Positions 63,390 to 64,000 of a stretch of 64,000 bases of DNA are shown here, piece by piece (positions within the stretch are counted from its first letter, which is position 1; each line of letters starts with the position of its first letter). The stretch is taken from NCBI GenBank assembly GCA_026018925.1, contig JAKSZU010000016.1:76828059-76892058 (forward strand), written 5' to 3'. A model generated the notes under the pieces. The model saw only the letters and a program-made list of their open reading frames with translations, made no database searches and was not told the origin of the DNA. Source of the DNA: Tupaia tana (lineage: Eukaryota > Chordata > Mammalia > Scandentia > Tupaiidae). Both the position numbers and the translations under genes were made by a program.

Positions 63390-63665
63390 GGTTTGAGCCG
63401 TGTCCCTCCTCCCTCAGGTGTATTAGGTTGTCGGGAAAGTTACGAGTATTTTCCCATGGTTTTCTATGCAAAAATGTGTTGTGACTTTTCCAATGACCCA
63501 ATGTGTTGAAGTTCTAACCCCAGGACCTCAGAATGTCTCCTTATTTGGAGAAAGGGTCTTTGCAGAGGTGATCAATTTAACAGTCATTAGGGTGAACTGT
63601 GATTTTGTATGAATGGTGTCCTTATAAAAAGGGGAAAATTGGATGCTGAGACAGACATGCAGGGA
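63390..63665 (+). mobile_element. MLT1-type LTR, sense, split by a MITE
   Basis: 'gtttgagccgtgtccctcct' before the MITE and 'tgtgttgaagttctaacccc', 'aggacctcagaatgtctcct', 'tatttggagaaagggtcttt' and 'ggtgtccttataaaaagggg' after it make one LTR. Confidence 0.82.
63421..63503. mobile_element. MADE1-like mariner MITE nested in an LTR
   Basis: A 79-bp palindromic element (63423-63501). The left end 'ttaggttgtcgggaaagtta' faces a right end whose reverse complement is 'ttgggtcattggaaaagtca'. It is preceded by TA (63421-63422), the mariner target; the other side reads TG, one step from TA. Internal text is 'ttttcccatggttttctatg'. Same size and layout as human MADE1, but a different sequence. Confidence 0.82.
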
Positions 63666-63679
63666 AAACTAATGCGAAA

Positions 63680-63764
63680 CATTACATACACACATATATA
63701 CACATACATATATACATACACATGTGTGTATGTATGTGTGTGCATATATATGTATGTGTGTGTG

Positions 63765-63846
<82 letters not shown>

Positions 63847-63848
63847 GT
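63680..63848. repeat. (CA/TA/TG)n array, partly palindromic
   Basis: Alternating purine-pyrimidine throughout: CA/TA units, an inversion point near 63722 ('cacatgtg'), TG units, then (TA)n. Capable of Z-DNA and cruciform structure. It adjoins the A-tail side of the antisense SINE that follows. Confidence 0.95.
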
Positions 63849-64000
63849 TTTGTTTTTGGCCAGAGGATTCATTTGCTTATCAAAAGAAACAGAGAGACAA
63901 AGAGAGAGAAGAAGTAGGAGAAAGCATCCCCCGGGGGGGCACAGTCATGCCACAGTCACTTCCGCTCTATTTCTCCATCCTCTTGGGATTAAGGGCAGGC
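63849..64000 (-). mobile_element. Older family A SINE, antisense, cut by window end
   Basis: 'ttttggccagaggattcatt', 'gcttatcaaaagaaacagag', 'cacagtcatgccacagtcac' and 'cctcttgggattaagggcag' are the 3' half of a family A long copy. The head lies beyond the window. Confidence 0.8.

Overview
This window is nuclear DNA from a placental mammal. It is intergenic or deep intronic sequence with no protein-coding gene that I can support. The ancient repeats MIR, L2, MER5A, MER20, MLT1-type LTRs and several ages of L1 point to Eutheria. Lineage signal comes from many copies of tRNA-headed SINEs. They do not look like primate Alu, rodent B1/B2, carnivore, ruminant or bat SINEs as I remember them. From memory they are compatible with the tRNA-derived CYN SINEs of colugos (Dermoptera), but I could not check this and hold it at low to moderate confidence.

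There are three SINE architectures. Family A long (about 240-300 bp) has a tRNA-like head, a middle block and a CT-rich block ending near 'ccctatagcaaaa'. Family A short (about 150-230 bp) has the head, a CT tract, 'ctctggtcaaat' and an end near 'taattcttt'. Family B (about 230-250 bp) has a different head and ends in 'aataaataaa'. Several copies keep clear target-site duplications (TSDs), and one has a 54-nt A tail, so the family was active recently.

Layout. 0-6 kb: MIR, a SINE, MER5A-like, L1ME 3' end, and unique DNA. 6-10.3 kb: one long antisense L1M copy interrupted by SINEs, then a second L1 3' end. 10.7-11.9 kb: GC-richer unique DNA. 11.9-17.8 kb: nested SINEs, MIR and L2-like pieces, and a possible conserved non-coding block near 17.05 kb. 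18-24.4 kb: MLT1, L2, MIR and antisense L1. 25-33.5 kb: MER5A, L2, MER20, SINEs, and a very young SINE at 33.2 kb. 34.8-37.9 kb: pyrimidine tracts, then a younger antisense L1 that itself holds an unidentified polyadenylated insert. 38-46 kb: SINE pairs, an old LTR-like repeat, hAT fossils, MIR and L2. 46-50 kb: MLT1, AT/GGAT simple repeats, and an L1 inserted in an older L1. 50-64 kb: L2, MLT1, two mariner-type MITEs, a local ~248-bp duplication, MER20 and long TG/TA microsatellites.

There is no gene system here. The most interesting items are the polyadenylated insert at 36.5-37.1 kb, the SINE family with its short form, the small palindromic elements at 39.0, 52.6 and 63.4 kb, the duplicated segment at 56.3/58.2 kb, and a few motif-rich unique blocks that may be regulatory. 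Repeat family names are given by recall of consensus sequences, not by a search.
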